Part shown: in pieces, positions 1 to 11,165 of the stretch
Numbering within the stretch: the stretch's first letter is position 1
How the letters are laid out: each line of letters opens with the position of its first letter
Source: Tethya wilhelma
Lineage: Eukaryota > Porifera > Demospongiae > Tethyida > Tethyidae
Assembly: GCA_964030475.1 (NCBI GenBank)
Contig: CAXIPT010000009.1
Location: forward strand, 2,757,605-2,821,604
Direction: 5' to 3'
Length of the DNA: 64,000 nt
Notes under the pieces: model-generated
The model's input: the letters and a program-made list of their open reading frames with translations, nothing else
Databases searched by the model: none
Told to the model about the DNA's origin: nothing
Position numbers and translations under genes: made by a program

Positions 1-1241
1 GCACTTGATGATAGCTGTAGCAGTGTCTCATTGATAGAGAGCATCAGAGAGTTTATGGAGGATCAAATCCAACTTGGTTCGGCTTCTATACATACAATCG
101 TAGCTACCAGAAATGAAATTGGCTATCTGATATCATTCAATCTCATGAGTGAAAATGCGACCACTGAGAATACACGATTAATGACTTTGAGTGAAATCCA
201 AAACCTTGCTCTACCATCCAGAGGTGATGTTTGGAATGCCAGACAAAATCTACAAGCTTCGTTTTTAAGTGATGAAGACATTACCTTTCTCTGTGACGGT
301 GTAGAGTTAAGACCTCAATCAAGCTCGCTTACCTTTAACAAAATCACGTACGCTTGTCCACCTGGGCAAGAACTACACAGCAACTTTCTCATCTGTGGTA
401 AGTTAGATAAACCTTAACTTTCACTAGTAAGGATTAGTTGTTAAATTTATTGTTAAGTCAGTTAGCAATCTTTAATTTTTTGTGGTTTTCTTACAGTTGG
501 TTGTGCTCAAGGAAGGTATCAGGGAATGAGAGATGCCCAACGAGTCTTTGAAGGTGAAGGCATAAGTGAAAGGTTTCCAGTGTGTAAACCTTGCTCCATC
601 AGCATGTACGAGGATAGAGTAGGCAGTACACAATGCAAGCATTGTCCAGCCTTCCACCAAACAAGGAGTACTGGATCAACAGCTCAAAAAGACTGTTTTG
701 GTATGATTGTACATAACATGGTTCTATGTTTATAATATATGCCAAACATCCCTTAATACTCCCTCTCCCCCCTCTCACACACACATACATGCACACATAG
801 TTGATCCACTGCTGTTTGAGTGTAGTGCTAGTGGTAGTTCAACACACATCACAGTGGACTGTAAGAGCAATCGACCTCCTGAGATGACTTTTTGTTCTTT
901 TGATGGTGGACTGGAACATGAATGTAATTTATTTCTTTGTGTGTGTGCTTGCCAAAGCAATATTGTTATAAGCTTTAATAATTTTTTCATACGCAGGCAA
1001 ATGGCCTCTTATTATCAACCAGCAGTCATCAATCTCCACTGGAAATCATTCTGTGGTGCTGTCTGTAAGAGATGCTTTTGGTCATGAGGCACAGCAAAAG
1101 GTCACCTATTTCCTCAGTCAACCAGAAGAGGATGACTCAGATAGCAGATGTAGGACAATAAATTTTTGTTTACGTGTCCACATAAATCCATGTATGCATG
1201 TACAATAATAAATGCACACGCACACACACACACATACACAC

Positions 1242-1298
<57 letters not shown>

Positions 1299-2091
1299 TG
1301 CACACATACACACAACACACACGTACAGTACGTCCATCCTTGCCTCGCCTTGGCATTCAATTCATCAATGATAGCCCGAGAGTTCATGAAAACACAGTGG
1401 AAGTTGACTTCATTCTCACAAGACCAGCATCAAGTGTAACATGTCAACTTGGAAATGGACAACAGCAAAACTGTATGTGTTATAATGGCCAGTACATGCA
1501 TAACAGTGATAACTATATATACACTAAAAAATTTAAATTCCTTTTTGTTTGTTTGTTTGGTGATGCAGGCTCAGCGGGCAATATTGTTTTCTCCAATCTC
1601 AATCCTGGAAAGCATTTTGTTCGAATTCAAGCCAGCAATGCCAAAGAGGACAGAGCAATCATAAGGAGAGCATTTGAGATACCAAAGGATCCCAACTATT
1701 GCACTGTTCATCTGATAAATGATGGTATAACCATTTCTGAAGGAAGAGTGACTGTGGAGTTTGCAGGTGTCGGGCCAGCTGAATCATTTGAGTGTCAACT
1801 TAACGAGGAAATTGCCTTTGTCTGTAAGCTCCCTTTTGTTAGATATCTGTACTCCAGTTATAATTGATGATTTAGTGAAACTATTATAGAGTAACGTGCA
1901 TTTATAATTATTATATGCAGCTTAGATATTAATTGTATTGCCTTTAAGTCTAATGCAATCATCCATTCATGATTTCAGGTACATCTCCTGTTGAACTTGA
2001 CAACATTATAGAAAGAGGTGAGCATAGGCTGAGGATCAGTCCCCAGGGATGTGATCAAAGACGCCGTCTTACCTACAAATTTACTGTTTGA
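1..2091 (+). CDS. Extracellular multidomain protein, copy A (3' part of gene)
   Basis: The window opens inside an exon. Predicted exons are <1..397, 497..700, 801..923, 997..1149, 1329..1472, 1569..1823 and 1979..2091 (stop TGA), all with GT-AG borders and all meeting at phase-1 junctions, so the reading frame stays open. Exon 1 encodes a conserved module also seen in copy B (4946-5341). Exon 2 encodes a Cys-rich segment ([21 protein letters not shown]) resembling GCC2/GCC3 or ephrin-receptor-like repeats. The later exons encode beta-rich modules with spaced Cys ([32 protein letters not shown]). The protein ends TYKFTV with no membrane segment, so it is probably secreted or matrix-bound. It is a tandem paralogue of the gene at 2419-7169, with most exon sequence nearly identical. 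Function unknown; the family assignment of the beta modules is tentative. Confidence 0.72.
1217..1295. repeat. (CA)n microsatellite in intron
   Basis: Near-pure CA tract just upstream of the 3' splice site of the exon at 1329. The paralogous intron of copy B (6250-6335) holds the same kind of tract. Reading frames through it are artefacts. Confidence 0.95.
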
Positions 2092-2417
2092 CATTATTAT
2101 AATTATACTTGATTGTAATGTGTTATAATACACATATGGCTATATTATGTACAATCGTCATTGAGCTTTGAGTCATGGCATACTTTGTTCATGACTTATG
2201 ACAAGTGTTGAGATAAACTATAGGTCTATTTTTTGCTGACTATTAATAATTATTATTTGTTATATTGAAAAAAGTGTTGAGATAAACTATAGGTCTGTTT
2301 TTTGCTGACTGTATTAATTTTTTGTTATACATAATAGTGCATCCGATACGTAGTTGTTGTTATGTTATGAACACATGCATAATTATGATGTATTGATGCC
2401 ACTGATATTAATTTTGA
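2092..2417. other. Intergenic DNA between copy A and gap
   Basis: AT-rich, no coding signal. It contains a short local duplication (the phrase around 2209-2240 recurs at 2274-2310). The last ~100 bases (2317-2417) recur essentially unchanged at 17459-17559, showing that the contig starting at 17459 overlaps the end of this contig. Confidence 0.7.
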
Positions 2418-2418
2418 N
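2418..2418. other. Assembly gap (single N)
   Basis: Single N inside what should be an intron or exon border upstream of copy B. Flanking sequence 2317-2417 continues differently at 17559, so this is a contig junction rather than an ambiguous base. Confidence 0.8.
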
Positions 2419-5400
2419 AGGTATATTCAGAGTTACATCGAGAATGAGATAGTCAGCAGTACACTTAACAGACAGACGACTGCTGCTATGGTGGTAGAGA
2501 ATGCTAAGCTAAGTTTAGAAATGAAGAGAACTGAGTTGGCCACTCGTGAGAGAAACTTGATGGAAGCTAATGAAAGTCACAGTGAAGCAATGCAAAAAGT
2601 AATGGATGCTAACAGTAAACTTGCCACAGCTCAAAGTTTACTTGACTCAGCAAATACCGAGCTTAGTAGTGCTCAACGCACACTTGATACTGTTTGTAAT
2701 GAAGATGATTGTGAGGACATTTTGAATGAAATAATGGAATGCAAAACTTGCTATCAGTATGAAGAAGTTGAAGTGATTGGTGAGTGCACAGAACTGGTAC
2801 CAAGAACAATGAATAGAAGAGAAATTGTTGGCTATCGCCAAGTTGAAGTTTGGCGATATTTTACTGAATGCTACCCCTATTGTTATACTGTTTGTTTCTT
2901 CTTCTATTCTACAAGAAGATGTGTAGATGGGTGTAGAGGTGTTTGTAGACGTGTAGTTGAAAGTGAACCAATTGAAAGAATAGTGCCAATAACATACTTT
3001 GAACCTGTGACCAGATCGTGCCCAGGACTAGCTTTACAAAGGTCTAGTCCCAACAAGTGCTGTGAAAGCTACTTTGAATCCATACCAAATGTCACCTGTA
3101 TACAGGGATGCCGAGCACAGAGACAACTAGCTATTGAAAGGTTGGAAGAAAATAGAGAGGATCTTGCTGAACCTTTTCAAGCACTCGATCAGGCAAGAGA
3201 AGAGTTGGTGGCAGCAAGAACCACTCTATCTCAGACCACAGTTCGAAGAGAGAATGCTGAGAGAATGAGGAACCAAGCTATACCACCTTATGAAAGTGCA
3301 AAAACTGTTCAAGAATTAAGCATTCAGAACCAAATGGAAGTGCTCGCACAAATTGAAAATGAACTGGAACTAGTTGAACAATTTGGGATGCAAGAGAACA
3401 ATATAGATGAAATATTTAGGATTACCTGTATTTCTTTCAGCACTGAGATATCTAGGGTGTCTCCCACAAGAATTCCTCTGGTTATTGAGTATGAGTCAGT
3501 ATCTCTTGGAAGAAGTATTGAGAAAACAGTCGTCTTTGATTTCACATCCTCCTTTGAGTTGAACATGAGGACCATCACGGAGGAGATAGTGGAAGACTTA
3601 CTCAACACTACCTCTCGTCTTTCCCGTCGTTCAGTGCCCAGGATCACAAGGAGACAAGTTGACGATGGTGATGAAGACATCCGCGTTAGGGAGCGTGACC
3701 AGAATGAACTCAACTTTGAAAAGAACTGTGTCGATCTTAGCAGTGCCAAAACTTATGTCTTACAGCTCAGCAGTAACTTGAAGCAAATAAGCAGTAGTAT
3801 TGAAGCTGCAAAGACAACCTTTGATGAATCATTGAATGATTTGACACAGAAAGTTAACATCGATCCTAGTGAATTTTTTGCTATGGTGGACTTTGAGACT
3901 TTAGAAACAGTCTTTGGTGTTGAGGCAGAAGTGAATGTGTCTGATATGCTACTCAATGATCATCTCATTCTCCAATACAAGCAGTACATTGAGGATTTGG
4001 TTGAGATTACCCAAAATGCTAGCAATTCAGTCGATGAAGCTTCGTTCAATGAATGGCAAGTCTCTATGGAAATGTTTCATAATGAAACGAAATCAGCTGC
4101 AGGCTATCCTTGCACAGGATTTGCTGACTGTCTTGAGGTCATCATCGATTTGACAAAGAGATTGATTGAAGATATTGATCTCAGTGCACAAGATGAGAAA
4201 CAGTCCTTGTTGAATGAGTTGAAGCAAACAGAATTTAATTTCATTAAGCTTGCTACAGCAATGAATATAAGCATCCCTGAAGCATTGTTATACACTGAGC
4301 AGATGGAAAGCCTTCTCAATACTGACATACTCTCCTCTTACTGGTGCAGTTCACCACCCAATATCACACTCAGTCCTCCAATCCAGGTCAACATATCCTC
4401 TGGTAGTGACCTAGTCTTGAACTGTACAGCCGAGTCTGACCTTCCAGCCGAGTATCATTGGAGGAAGGACAACACTCCTATTCCAAATGCCAATTCCAAC
4501 ACACTGGTCATACCAGAAGCACAGAGAATGGATGGTGGGAACTACACATGCCATGTTTCGAATGCAGTCGGCAGAGATGAGTCTCTACACACATCTGTCT
4601 TGGTCTACACTCTCCCTACTTTCTTCCTCGAAATAAGCCCCCTGGCTACCTATGCTGGAAATGAGAGTGGAGCTTACTTTGCTTGCAATGCTAGTTCGTA
4701 CCCTTATCCAGGATGGAGGTGGTATTATAGACCAACTGAGGAAGATGATTGGGAGTTGATTGAAGGGGAGGATACCAACGAACTCACTATACCCACTCCA
4801 CAGAAAGAGAATGAAGGGTGGTATACATGTGAAGCATTTAACTATCACGGAACACTGAGAGCAAAACCTGCTCGACTTACTATTCTGCCCGTGACGGTTA
4901 GCCAGCTTAGAATCGGAGTTGAGTTTCAACTGGCTAATGTTTCAGCACTTGATGATAGCTGTAGCAGTGTCTCATTGATAGAGAGCATCAGAGAGTTTAT
5001 GGAGGATCAAAGCCAACTTGGTTCGGCTTCTGTAAACACAATCGTAACTACCAGAAATGAAATTGGCTATCTGATATCCTTCAATCTCATGAGTGAAAAT
5101 GTGACTGATGAGAATACACGATTTATGGCTTTGAGTGAAATCGAAAACCTTGCTCTACCATCCAGAGGTGACGTTTCGAATGCCAGACAAAATCTACAAG
5201 CTTCGTTTCTAAGTGATAAAGACATTACCTTTCTCTGTGATGGTGTAGAGTTGGTACCTCAACCAAGCTCGCTCACTTTCAACAAAATCACATATGTTTG
5301 TCCACCTGGACAAGAACTACACAGCAATTTTCTCATCTGTGGTAAGTTAGGTAAACCTTATACTTCCATTTGCATTAATCTATTGAACCATTGTAAGGAT

Positions 5401-5755
5401 TGAGCATTAAATTCATTGTTAAGTCAGTTTTTAAACAATATGAATTGTTTGTGTTTTTCTTACAGTTGGTTGTGCTCAAGGAACTTATCAGGGTATGAGA
5501 GATGCCCAACGAGTCTTTGAAGGTGAAGGTGTAAGTGAAAGGTTTCCAATGTGTAAACCTTGCTCCATCAGCATGTATGAAGATAGAGTAGGCAGTACAC
5601 AATGCAAGCATTGTCCGGCCTTCCACCAGACAAGGAGTACTGGATCAAGATCTGAAGAAGACTGCTTTGGTATGATTATACATAAATATGGTCCCATCTA
5701 TTATGTCCATAATATATGCCAGACATCCCTTAATACACACCCTCTATAGCTCCCC

Positions 5756-5823
<68 letters not shown>

Positions 5824-7169
5824 ACTATATACACACACACATGCACACATAGTTGACCCGTTGCTGTTTGAGTGTAGCGCAAGTGGTAGTTCAACGCACA
5901 TCACAGTGGACTGTAAGAGCAATCGACCTCCTGAGATGACTCTCTGTTCTTTTGATGGTGGACTGGAACACGAATGTAATTATAATTTATTGCTGTGTAT
6001 GTGCTTGCCAAAGAAATATTGTTGAACTTTTTTTGTTTTATACGCAGGCAAATGGCCTCTTATTATCAACCAGCAGTCGTCAATCTCCGCTGGAAATCAT
6101 TCTGTGGTGCTGTCTGTAAGAGATGCTTTTGGTCATGAGGCACAGCACAAGGTCACCTTTTTCCTCGGTCAACCAGAAGAGGATGACTCAGATAGCAGAT
6201 GTAAGACATTGTTTAGGTGTCCACATAATTATTATCATGTATGCATACTAATACACACGCACACACACACACATGCATACACACACACACACACACACAC
6301 TCACACACACACACACATACATACACACACATGTGCACAGTGCGTCCATCCTTACCCCGTCTTGGCATTCATTTTGTCAATGATAGCCCTAGAGTTCGTG
6401 AGAACACAGTGGAAGTTGATTTCATTCTCACTAGACCAGGATCAAGTGTAACATGTCAACTGGGAAATGGACAACAGCAAGACTGTATGTATTATAATGC
6501 TAAGGATAGGGTCATGGAGCACATCTATACCTATACATACCTATTTACAGTGCTAGCTTACTGACATTCTTAGACATTCTGTGATTTTATCCTCATTTTT
6601 TGCATTTTATTTGGTTTGGTGATGCAGGCTCAGCAGGCAATATTGTTTTCTCTGGTCTCAATCCTGGAAGACATTTCATTCGAATTCAAGCCAGCAATGC
6701 GAAAGAGGACAGAGCAATCATAAGGAGAGCATTTGAGATACCAAAGGATCCCAACTATTGCACCACCCACCTGATAAATGATGGTATCACTATCTCAGAA
6801 GGAAGGCTGACAGTGGAGTTTGCAGGTGTCGGGCCAGCTGAATCATTTGAGTGTCAACTTAACAAGGGAACCAACTTTGTCTGTAAGCCTTCTGTTTACG
6901 TGTTTGTACTGCAATTACAAGTTCATTTAGTGGAACTGTTCTAATATTATGGGTCACATGTAATATGCATGCACCCCTTCATGCATGCACGGTTCACTGA
7001 AGAGATGCATGACATCAATATTTTTATATGGTATCTCATTCACAACATGGTTTCAGGTACATCTCCTGTCAAACTTGATGACATTACTGAAAGAGTTGAG
7101 CATAGGCTGAGGATCACTCCCCAAGGATGTGATCAAAGACGCCATCTTACCTACAAATTTACTGTTTGA
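2419..7169 (+). CDS. Extracellular coiled-coil/Ig/GCC2-like multidomain protein, copy B
   Basis: Predicted exons: <2419..5341, 5466..5669, 5853..5975, 6048..6200, 6341..6484, 6628..6882, 7057..7169 (stop TGA). The 5' end is lost in the gap at 2418; the large exon is already open there, before its first ATG at 2488. Domain order in the large exon: alpha-helical coiled coil (about 2490-2690); a Cys/Tyr-rich block (2700-3115, CYPYCYTVCFF, CVDGCRGVCRR); a second helical stretch (3120-3400); a region with clustered basic sites (SRRSVPR, ITRRQ near 3622-3660); a further helical region; two Ig domains (about 4348-4610 and 4612-4890, each with Cys, Trp and the GGNYTC or EGWYTC tail); then the module shared with copy A. 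The last six exons give a GCC2-like Cys repeat and beta modules. No C-terminal membrane anchor is seen. AATAAA lies at 7175-7180. Function is not recognised; a secreted or matrix role is inferred. Confidence 0.78.
5759..5835. repeat. (CA)n microsatellite in intron of copy B
   Basis: CA tract running up to the acceptor of the exon at 5853; copy A has a much shorter tract at the same place (774-800). Confidence 0.95.
6250..6335. repeat. (CA)n microsatellite in intron of copy B
   Basis: Interrupted CA tract directly upstream of the acceptor at 6340, matching the tract in copy A at 1217-1295. Confidence 0.95.
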
Positions 7170-7960
7170 AACATAATAAAATTATTGTACCTAACAATAA
7201 TAATGCAATGCTATTAGAATTTTTTTTCTTGGACTTTGATTACACATGCATGTACACTGAATCAGACTTGTGAGTGTAGTGATAGGAATGGTTTATAATT
7301 ATATCTATTTTATGTTATAGTTTTCGTGAAAATAAATTATTATTAGTCTAGAAACTAGTATTCTAGTATTGTGAACGTTTGGAATAACTTATTAGAATTC
7401 CTTATCTTGTCTCGACACTGTTATAATACATCTGCATGCACGCCATACTCTGTTATATATCAGAGTCCAGTCTTAGCTCAAACTCATGCAATTACCTCCA
7501 ACAGTTACAGTGTGTTACTGACCTTATGGTCACAAGCATTAATGCACATGCAGTTCCACTAGCTATAGATGATTTCAGCCTTGGAATGAAGTATTATAAT
7601 GCTTGGAATGACTGTACATGTGCTAAAATAAGTATGTAAAAATGCATTATACTGTTACTGTACCAGTGTATACGTACCGGTATAGAAAATAACCAAGAAA
7701 ATTAATATAAGCTTTAATTTTCGTTTATATTCTGAATATTATATTCAAATTGTAATACTATGCACATACATGCATGATTGTTACAACAAAGGTTGATTTG
7801 CCAAAATATGGTCAATTATAACTCCTTTAAAGTATCTATTTATGCAAGTTTAGGTTAATAGTTACATCATTCTATACTATACTAACAATGTCATGGTATC
7901 TACTATAGTCTTTTTCAAAAGATAATTATTACTATCTGCATAGAGTTGCCGTCCCATCAC
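7170..7960. other. Intergenic region between convergent genes
   Basis: AT-rich 3'-to-3' spacer between copy B (+) and the small secreted gene (-). No coding region or RNA gene recognised. The whole stretch recurs at 18158-18948 with at least one base change (C/T near 7508 versus 18496). Confidence 0.7.
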
Positions 7961-8516
7961 TCAAACGAGGAGGCTGGCAATTGCACCCATAAAGACAGAA
8001 GCTATGACCATCAAAGGAATAGCACGAACACTCATAGCACCAGATCCACCACCACCACTGCTGGGAGCTCTCGTAGTAGCTGCAGAAGATCCACCTCCAC
8101 TGCTGGGGCAGAGACTCCTAACTTGGTTTGCTTGTGCGCCAAAACCACAACTATCATAAGCAGCAGCCAGAGTGCTACCACAGCTGTTGCAGAAAGCTGA
8201 AGGATTAGTCTGTAAGAATAATCATAGGTAAATCCATACACTAGCTTAATTATTCTACCGACTGCTTTATGACAATAGCACTGGACTCTTGATTATAGCA
8301 TTTTAATAATTATTTGCATCTTAATTCTGTCAAATTTTTACTGATAAGTCTTAAACTACCCCATAATTATGCTTCAAAACTTACACTGGCAGTGGCAAAG
8401 TCAGTGACACATTGTGCAATTGTAGAACCTTCATTTGCAAGACATTGAGCATCTTGTGAGTTCACTATTGACAAACAGGAAACAGCCACTACAGCCAAAA
8501 TGATTACGCTAGGCAT
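7961..8516 (-). CDS. Small secreted Cys-containing protein, probable GPI anchor
   Basis: Two exons, complement(join(7961..8209, 8385..8516)), phase-0 intron, about 127 aa. The start ATG at 8516 opens a signal peptide (MPSVIILAVVAVSCLS, then NSQ). The mature part has six to seven Cys (QCLANE, AQCVTD, FCNSCGS, SCGF, SLCPSS). A Ser/Gly/Thr-rich linker follows, then a hydrophobic C-terminus (IPLMVIASVFMGAIASLLV) ending at the stop. This layout fits a GPI-anchored surface protein; a single-pass membrane protein is the alternative. A TATA-like box lies about 90 bp upstream. The gene resembles the one at 11166-12434 in plan (signal peptide, Cys pairs, Gly-rich stalk, hydrophobic tail) but not in sequence. 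Family not recognised. Confidence 0.7.
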
Positions 8517-8602
8517 ACTTTAGCTTAAATTCTCTAGCTCAGGTAATAACTTTCTGCAGCTTGATCCGCTTCTTTCTCAAGATTATAACTAAGAAATGCG
8601 CG

Positions 8603-8611
8603 CTTTTATAG
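8603..8611 (-). promoter_or_regulatory. TATA-like box of small secreted gene
   Basis: CTATAAAAG on the minus strand about 87 bp upstream of the ATG at 8516, flanked by CpG-rich GCGCGC. Identical in the second copy (19591-19599). Confidence 0.5.
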
Positions 8612-8658
8612 CCAACCGTGACAGAATCCTAACTTACTGGATGCGCGCTACTTATCTA

Positions 8659-8659
8659 N
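8659..8659. other. Assembly gap (single N)
   Basis: Left flank continues differently in the duplicate at 19646; right flank enters the middle of a PIPOX-like exon, so this joins unrelated contigs. Confidence 0.85.
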
Positions 8660-10797
8660 ACTTGTCATCCCTCTCAGTATAGTTAGCAAACACTGGGAAC
8701 ACCTCCCAAGAGTAGTCCTGAGGTTGTGTCACCTCCCAGTAAAACACATCAGACTTGATGACCTGCGTGTGTGCAAGATACGCCCAAAAATGCACATGCA
8801 ATATTGTAATTAACACAAAAGATAAGCAAACAATTATAAACCACAACAGGTCAGTTCTTGTACTTACAAATTGTATTCATGCAGAGCTTGGTTATGAATA
8901 CTTTATCTACTATCTATTGTTGTAGGTTGACCTCACAATGAGGTTAATTTGTCACCATCACCAGACACCAGATACGCCCACCAATCCAGTACATGCTCAT
9001 AACTATCATTCTTTAGATTTTATCCATGCATGCATGGTCGACTGATTAATCACATACTTGTATGTGCACGAATGTGAGACTATTCAAGGCTATTCCTATA
9101 AATGCCACATAGTTAATGTGGTTTACAGGCCTCACTGCATGCTATTATATTTCTATGTAGTACATTCACCTTCAGAGGGAGGTCCACTCCTAGTGGTCTC
9201 ATGATCTTTGCTGCCCAAGCTCCAGCTGTGATCACAAGCTTCTTGGTTTGAAAGACGTCACCACTGGCTGTCTTTAAGGTGATCACATGACCTGGTGTGA
9301 TCTCAGTCACTCGCTGATTGTCACAAAGAGCACCTCCAGATTCAACAAACAATTTCTGCACAAAAAAGAAGAGAGAATAAAATATACTTTTAAACACATG
9401 TATATATATCAACGGATTAACTATAATACATTCAAAATGTAGCGTAAAATTACACACAACATTGTCTTACTTGGAATGTTTCCAGGGCCTTGTCAGCCAA
9501 TAGTATTCCTCCATCTTGATCATACACACACTTGTAGTTGGGAGGCATTAATAACTGATTAGGATACTTCTCTAATATCTATATACAAGCATTATGATAA
9601 TTGTATAGCTGAAAATGCATAACATTAATTGTGTGTGAATACAATACAATGTCATGGAATAACTTTACCTCATTGCTGGTATAGACTTCATGTGGTGTAT
9701 TGCTAGATTGGAGTCCCTTAATGACTATTGATACACATTTGTGATCTTTAGGACCAAAAAGGAGGTAGCCTGTATTTCTGTATACAATATGTGACATTAA
9801 CAGTTTGCATGTATGGCCAAAATCAATAAACCTTAAATATGGTTATATAAACATTAAACTTTATAATTATGCATGTGCTATAACTGGCTTTCAGCACATG
9901 TGCTCTTGATGTAAACTTTCACTGTTTACACTGTGTGCAGATGTCAAGTACTATGCTTTGTTTACAGGCAGCATGCGTAAAAGGAAAGCATGTTAAAGCT
10001 AGTTTCCACATGCACATGTCATCTCATGAACATTTTTACATGTATAACTTTGTTCCACTGTCTTTCTCCATCTCCTCCCACAGTTTGTATGCCTCATCCA
10101 TGAGAGGGATGTAGATAGGATCAGAGTAGCCTCTCCGTGTGACACGACTACAGCCATGGGAGCTCCCACGAGTATGACACAAGGAGAACTGAAAACGACT
10201 CTATATGTATGAATAAAGTATGAATTTCCACAGGCTGCTCATTCCTTAAATGATCCATTCTCCTGTTTACTAAAAACTTTTTTGGACACATTTACTGCTT
10301 AATACTGTAAAGATTTTAGAGGAGGACATCCAAATACTCCATGGAGGCAATCAAAAAATGGACTCTCTAGCTTTGAATTCCATACAGTGATGCTCAGACA
10401 GGCAAATACTTACAGGTGTATGACCATATAGTAATAAAACAAAGGTAGTGTCAAACCTACTCTGCTCATGGTACAGGTAGCTACAGCTTAATTCACAGTT
10501 CAGTGCTACTCTCACTGCTGCTCATTGTAGCTAGCTAGTGAATCATGATGAAATACATTGCTGGCAATGCAGTTCTACCATGGATTAGTCCTTCGGGGCC
10601 TGGGTATGACTATGGGGCTAGCTACCACAGAGACGTTTCTGATGCTGTGACCCTTGAACGATCTTTACCAATTTTGGAACGCTCTGGCACGATACCTGTT
10701 CCAGTAGGAGAACTTTTCCGGCTTCATTTCTTATAAGATGGTAAGCAGTTGAGCTTCCCACAATACCAGCACCTACTACAATCACATCGTACATCAT
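8660..10797 (-). CDS. PIPOX: Peroxisomal sarcosine oxidase-like FAD oxidoreductase, 5' part
   Basis: Exons on the minus strand: 10696..10797, 10040..10188, 9669..9777, 9471..9578, 9170..9355 and 8660..8762 (cut by the gap). Exon 1 carries the FAD-binding Rossmann motif [15 protein letters not shown]. Exon 2 has the family signature [15 protein letters not shown]. Exon 5 has LVITAGAWAAKI. The order and spacing match monomeric sarcosine oxidase/pipecolate oxidase, which oxidise N-methyl or cyclic amino acids with FAD and release hydrogen peroxide. The remaining C-terminal exons are found at 21038-21798 on another contig, so the gene is split by misordered scaffolding. Either of two adjacent ATGs (10797, 10794) could start it. 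A second paralogue lies at 53388-54519. Confidence 0.85.
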
Positions 10798-11165
10798 AAT
10801 TACAGATTGACAGTGATGGGCGTCGGCTGAGGGGAACGTATAGTCCTTATCTCTGAGCCGGTCCTTATCGTCTTGACATGGCCACATGCGTTGGAGTCCG
10901 TGGCCCCTCCCACAAAAGGAGGGGTACCGCGGCGCGGGTACCTGGTCCGATTATCGGCGCGGAGCGATAAGTTTTAACAAACGATAACGTTTTAAAACAG
11001 ATCTAGAATCGTGTATACATGGATCACAGATAATTATGACACCCATAAAAGCAAAAGATAAAAAAGCATAACTAAGAATCGATGACATACTACTGGCTAG
11101 CTTATAGCTACAATGTCATACCCTACACAGCTGCCGCTGAGGCACTGTCACACTTTATCTAGTTT
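10798..11165. other. Spacer upstream of PIPOX-like gene
   Basis: Contains a CpG-rich stretch (about 10905-10975, with GGTACCGCGGCGCGGGTACC near 10922) just upstream of the PIPOX start, a possible promoter. No gene seen. Confidence 0.4.

Noticed and set aside
1118..1439. Long His/Thr- or Cys/Val-repeat reading frames
   Set aside because: They are translations of the CA/TG microsatellite in an intron; the same applies at 5701-5922, 6104-6451, 24844-25279, 37583-37828, 53852-54064, 57552-57743 and 59417-59599.
7371..7639. Frames duplicated at 18359-18550
   Set aside because: Duplicated only because the whole 1.67-kb segment occurs twice; no coding features.
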